Shown piece after piece: positions 63,878 through 64,000 of a DNA stretch of 64,000 nt. Under the pieces are notes generated by a model that was not told the DNA's origin, ran no database searches, and saw nothing but the letters and a program-made list of their open reading frames with translations. Each line of letters begins with the position of its first letter. Within the stretch, counting starts at the first letter, position 1. The position numbers and the translations under genes were made by a program. The DNA is from Streptomyces filamentosus (GTDB taxonomy: Bacteria; Actinomycetota; Actinomycetes; Streptomycetales; Streptomycetaceae), in NCBI RefSeq assembly GCF_014654895.1, contig NZ_BNBE01000001.1:3618501-3682500 (forward strand), given 5' to 3'.

Positions 63878-64000
63878 CGTTCAGCTCCTCTTCGCACGCG
63901 CACGGCCCGGACACCCGGACCACCCACCATTCTCCCGCGCCCCGCAAGACCGCCCGGAGGCGTGCCCCGTGGGGCCGGCACCGGAGTCACGGCGTCCAGG

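Overview
The window looks like a core-chromosome segment of a Streptomyces species. The evidence is very high G+C with third-position bias, many GTG and some TTG starts, class E and F sortases, DasR-type operators, the IclR/ROK/HxlR/GntR regulator mix, an M6 protease, and an RdgB - tRNA-Leu - Bcp - SMR exporter - penicillin-binding protein order. No rRNA, CRISPR array, transposase or prophage was seen.

Layout. 1-11.4 kb holds a lipoprotein, the ITP/XTP pyrophosphatase RdgB, tRNA-Leu(TAG), two translationally coupled paralogous HNH nucleases, the peroxiredoxin Bcp, a DUF3618 protein and a GroES-like protein. It continues with a guanidine-III riboswitch in front of an SMR guanidinium exporter, a bifunctional penicillin-binding protein, a three-gene ABC-2 exporter and a DUF445 protein. 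11.4-19.8 kb is an accessory defence island. A leftward operon (HNH-like, ParB-like and SNF2-type helicase genes) diverges from an XRE-type regulator across a perfect 16-bp inverted repeat with phased half-sites. Next to it is a restriction-modification system: a C5-cytosine methyltransferase, a Vsr nuclease, and a NaeI-family endonuclease whose catalytic residues are all present. 19.9-32 kb is mostly envelope and regulation: a SEC-C/TPR protein, a class E sortase, an MFS exporter with its HxlR repressor, a YidC-like insertase, an FAH hydrolase, an LPETG surface protein, an oxidoreductase with a ROK repressor, and an LARTG-type sortase substrate.

32-41 kb is a phosphonate-uptake and catabolism cluster: GntR/UTRA regulator, FAD oxidoreductase, phosphonatase-like hydrolase, ABC ATPase, two permeases and a binding lipoprotein. 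A Tat-exported alkaline-phosphatase-superfamily enzyme and a HAD hydrolase follow. The operon and the phosphatase share a 28-nt upstream element built of 11-nt repeats that resembles PHO-box architecture.

41-64 kb holds a class F sortase with its gene partner, a GH6 glycanase lipoprotein, a peptidoglycan-binding/NlpC-P60-like protein, an SPFH protein, a lytic polysaccharide monooxygenase and a GH18 chitinase. The last two carry DasR-like operators and should be co-regulated for chitin breakdown. The rest comprises an acyl-CoA synthetase, an alpha/beta hydrolase, a two-component system, an IclR regulator, a luciferase-like oxidoreductase, a c-di-GMP (GGDEF-EAL) protein, an SNase-like nuclease and an M6 protease. 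Three near-identical tRNA-Lys(CTT) genes, each with its own hairpin terminator, lie about 9.25 kb apart.
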